A stretch of DNA of 64,000 bases from assembly GCF_023277745.1 (NCBI RefSeq), contig NZ_CP086322.1, positions 8,928,001 through 8,992,000 of the forward strand. Direction: 5' to 3'. Source of the DNA: Streptomyces halobius. GTDB lineage: Bacteria; Actinomycetota; Actinomycetes; Streptomycetales; Streptomycetaceae. Below are positions 63,476 through 64,000 of this stretch, piece by piece. Numbering within the stretch: the first letter of the stretch is position 1; each line of letters starts with the position of its first letter. The notes under the pieces are model-generated. The model had not been told where the DNA came from, did not search any database, and worked only from the letters and a program-made list of their open reading frames with translations. Both the position numbers and the translations under genes were made by a program.

Positions 63476-63859
63476 TCAGCAGCCCGGCGCCACCTGGTCG
63501 ATGCGGCCGCCGAACTTGCCGTCGGCCTTGTAGGCGTTGGAGTAGTCACCGGAGACCACACCGCGCTTCTCGAACGGGTCGGTGTCGATGAAGCAGCCGG
63601 CGACGTTGGCCTGGAAGGAGCCGACGTTGTCGTGCAGCTCGGGCGGCAGGTTCAGGGTGCCGCTGCCCGGCGACCAGCGCCAGGTGGGTGCGCCCGGCAT
63701 GTCATTGTCGACCCAGAAGCAGATCTCGTTGGCCCCGCAGTCGGCGGCGCCCTTCGCCTCCGCGCCGTCCGCCGCGGCAGCCGTACCGGCGCCGAACAGC
63801 GAGCCGGTGAGCATCAACACGGACAGTGCGCCGACGACCCGGGCACGCGTCTTGGACAT
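63476..63859 (-). CDS. Secreted peptidase-inhibitor-like protein (family I36 type)
   Basis: 127 aa. Sec signal peptide (ARVVGALSVLMLTGSLFGAG, cleavage after AAAA-D) and a small beta-gamma-crystallin-like mature domain with paired cysteines (CGANEICFWVDNDMPG; NVAGCFIDTD; final Cys). The CxxxxICFW pattern is typical of I36 metalloprotease inhibitors such as SMPI-like proteins. GGGAG lies 6 nt before the ATG. The remaining 141 bp of the window hold only its upstream region, with a loose direct repeat (GACACC-CGCGCCGGAT) near 63953-63995. Confidence 0.8.
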   Translation of the reverse strand: MSKTRARVVGALSVLMLTGSLFGAGTAAAADGAEAKGAADCGANEICFWVDNDMPGAPTWRWSPGSGTLNLPPELHDNVGSFQANVAGCFIDTDPFEKRGVVSGDYSNAYKADGKFGGRIDQVAPGC

Positions 63860-64000
63860 CTCGTTCTCCCGTTTCCTGGTGAGTCGCAGTCAGTTCTGCC
63901 TGTTCTGTGTCCGGCCGGACACTCCTCACACGAACGGCGGGGCCTGTCTGTATGACACCCGCGCCGGATTCTTGTGCATGACACCGGCGCCGGATCATTC

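Overview
The window looks like Streptomyces chromosomal DNA. It has very high GC with strong third-position GC bias, GTG/TTG starts, rare TTA (bldA-type) codons in pathway genes, a complete cvnABCD conservon and an actinobacterial HelD. It falls into three parts: a glycosylated aromatic polyketide (anthracycline-type) cluster (1-25.5 kb), a junk-rich junction zone full of gene remnants (25.5-36 kb), and accessory chromosomal genes for metal handling, RNA polymerase maintenance, signalling, sulfur chemistry and sugar-acid metabolism (36-64 kb).

Cluster, 1-25.5 kb. No polyketide synthase lies in the window, so this is one flank of a larger cluster. Identity is inferred from a consistent set of families: three EryCIII/AknS-type glycosyltransferases, two heme-less P450-fold helper proteins of the EryCII/DnrQ/AknT kind, a DrrA/DrrB exporter plus a DrrC-type UvrA-like resistance protein, an RdmE-type FAD hydroxylase, a PhyH-type Fe/2-oxoglutarate dioxygenase, dTDP-sugar enzymes (4,6-dehydratase, RmlC-like epimerase, NDP-hexose 2,3-dehydratase), two methyltransferases, an SDR reductase and a SARP/AfsR-type activator. 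The SARP, drrA-like and drrC-like genes each carry one TTA codon, so activation, export and self-resistance could all depend on bldA. Two damaged copies of the same IS481-type element, in the same orientation, bracket 13.2 kb of the cluster (about 6.76-19.95 kb). One of them supplies the last codons of a glycosyltransferase.

Junction zone, 25.5-36 kb. A wrecked large serine integrase, an ISL3 transposase scrap, a PKS ketoreductase fragment fused to a piece of a medium-chain dehydrogenase, a frameshifted WD40 tail and another possible broken ORF lie among intact genes: a PLD/GDPD-like secreted phosphodiesterase, a cold-shock protein, an LtaS-like sulfatase-fold membrane enzyme and a fused glycine/sarcosine-dimethylglycine methyltransferase for glycine betaine synthesis. 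Several exact two-copy tandem duplications of 15-26 bp occur here and further right.

Accessory genes, 36-64 kb. These include a lipoprotein beta-propeller, a giant CtpI-type P-type ATPase with small linked genes, two histidine-rich envelope proteins, an SGNH hydrolase, helD (promoter inside a perfect 19-bp inverted repeat, and a Streptomyces-type palindromic repeat apparently inserted in frame in the gene), cvnABCD, a periplasmic binding lipoprotein, a sulfur-transfer operon (ArsR-rhodanese fusion, broken cysteine desulfurase, methyltransferase-TusA fusion), a SHOCT protein pair, a broken DUF2201/AAA ATPase pair, a PepSY-like lipoprotein, an AraC-IclR chimeric regulator next to an SMP-30 lactonase, and an I36-type secreted inhibitor.

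The most unusual items are the IS481-bracketed cluster segment, the TusA-fused methyltransferase operon, the AraC-IclR hybrid, and the palindrome-embedded promoter of helD.
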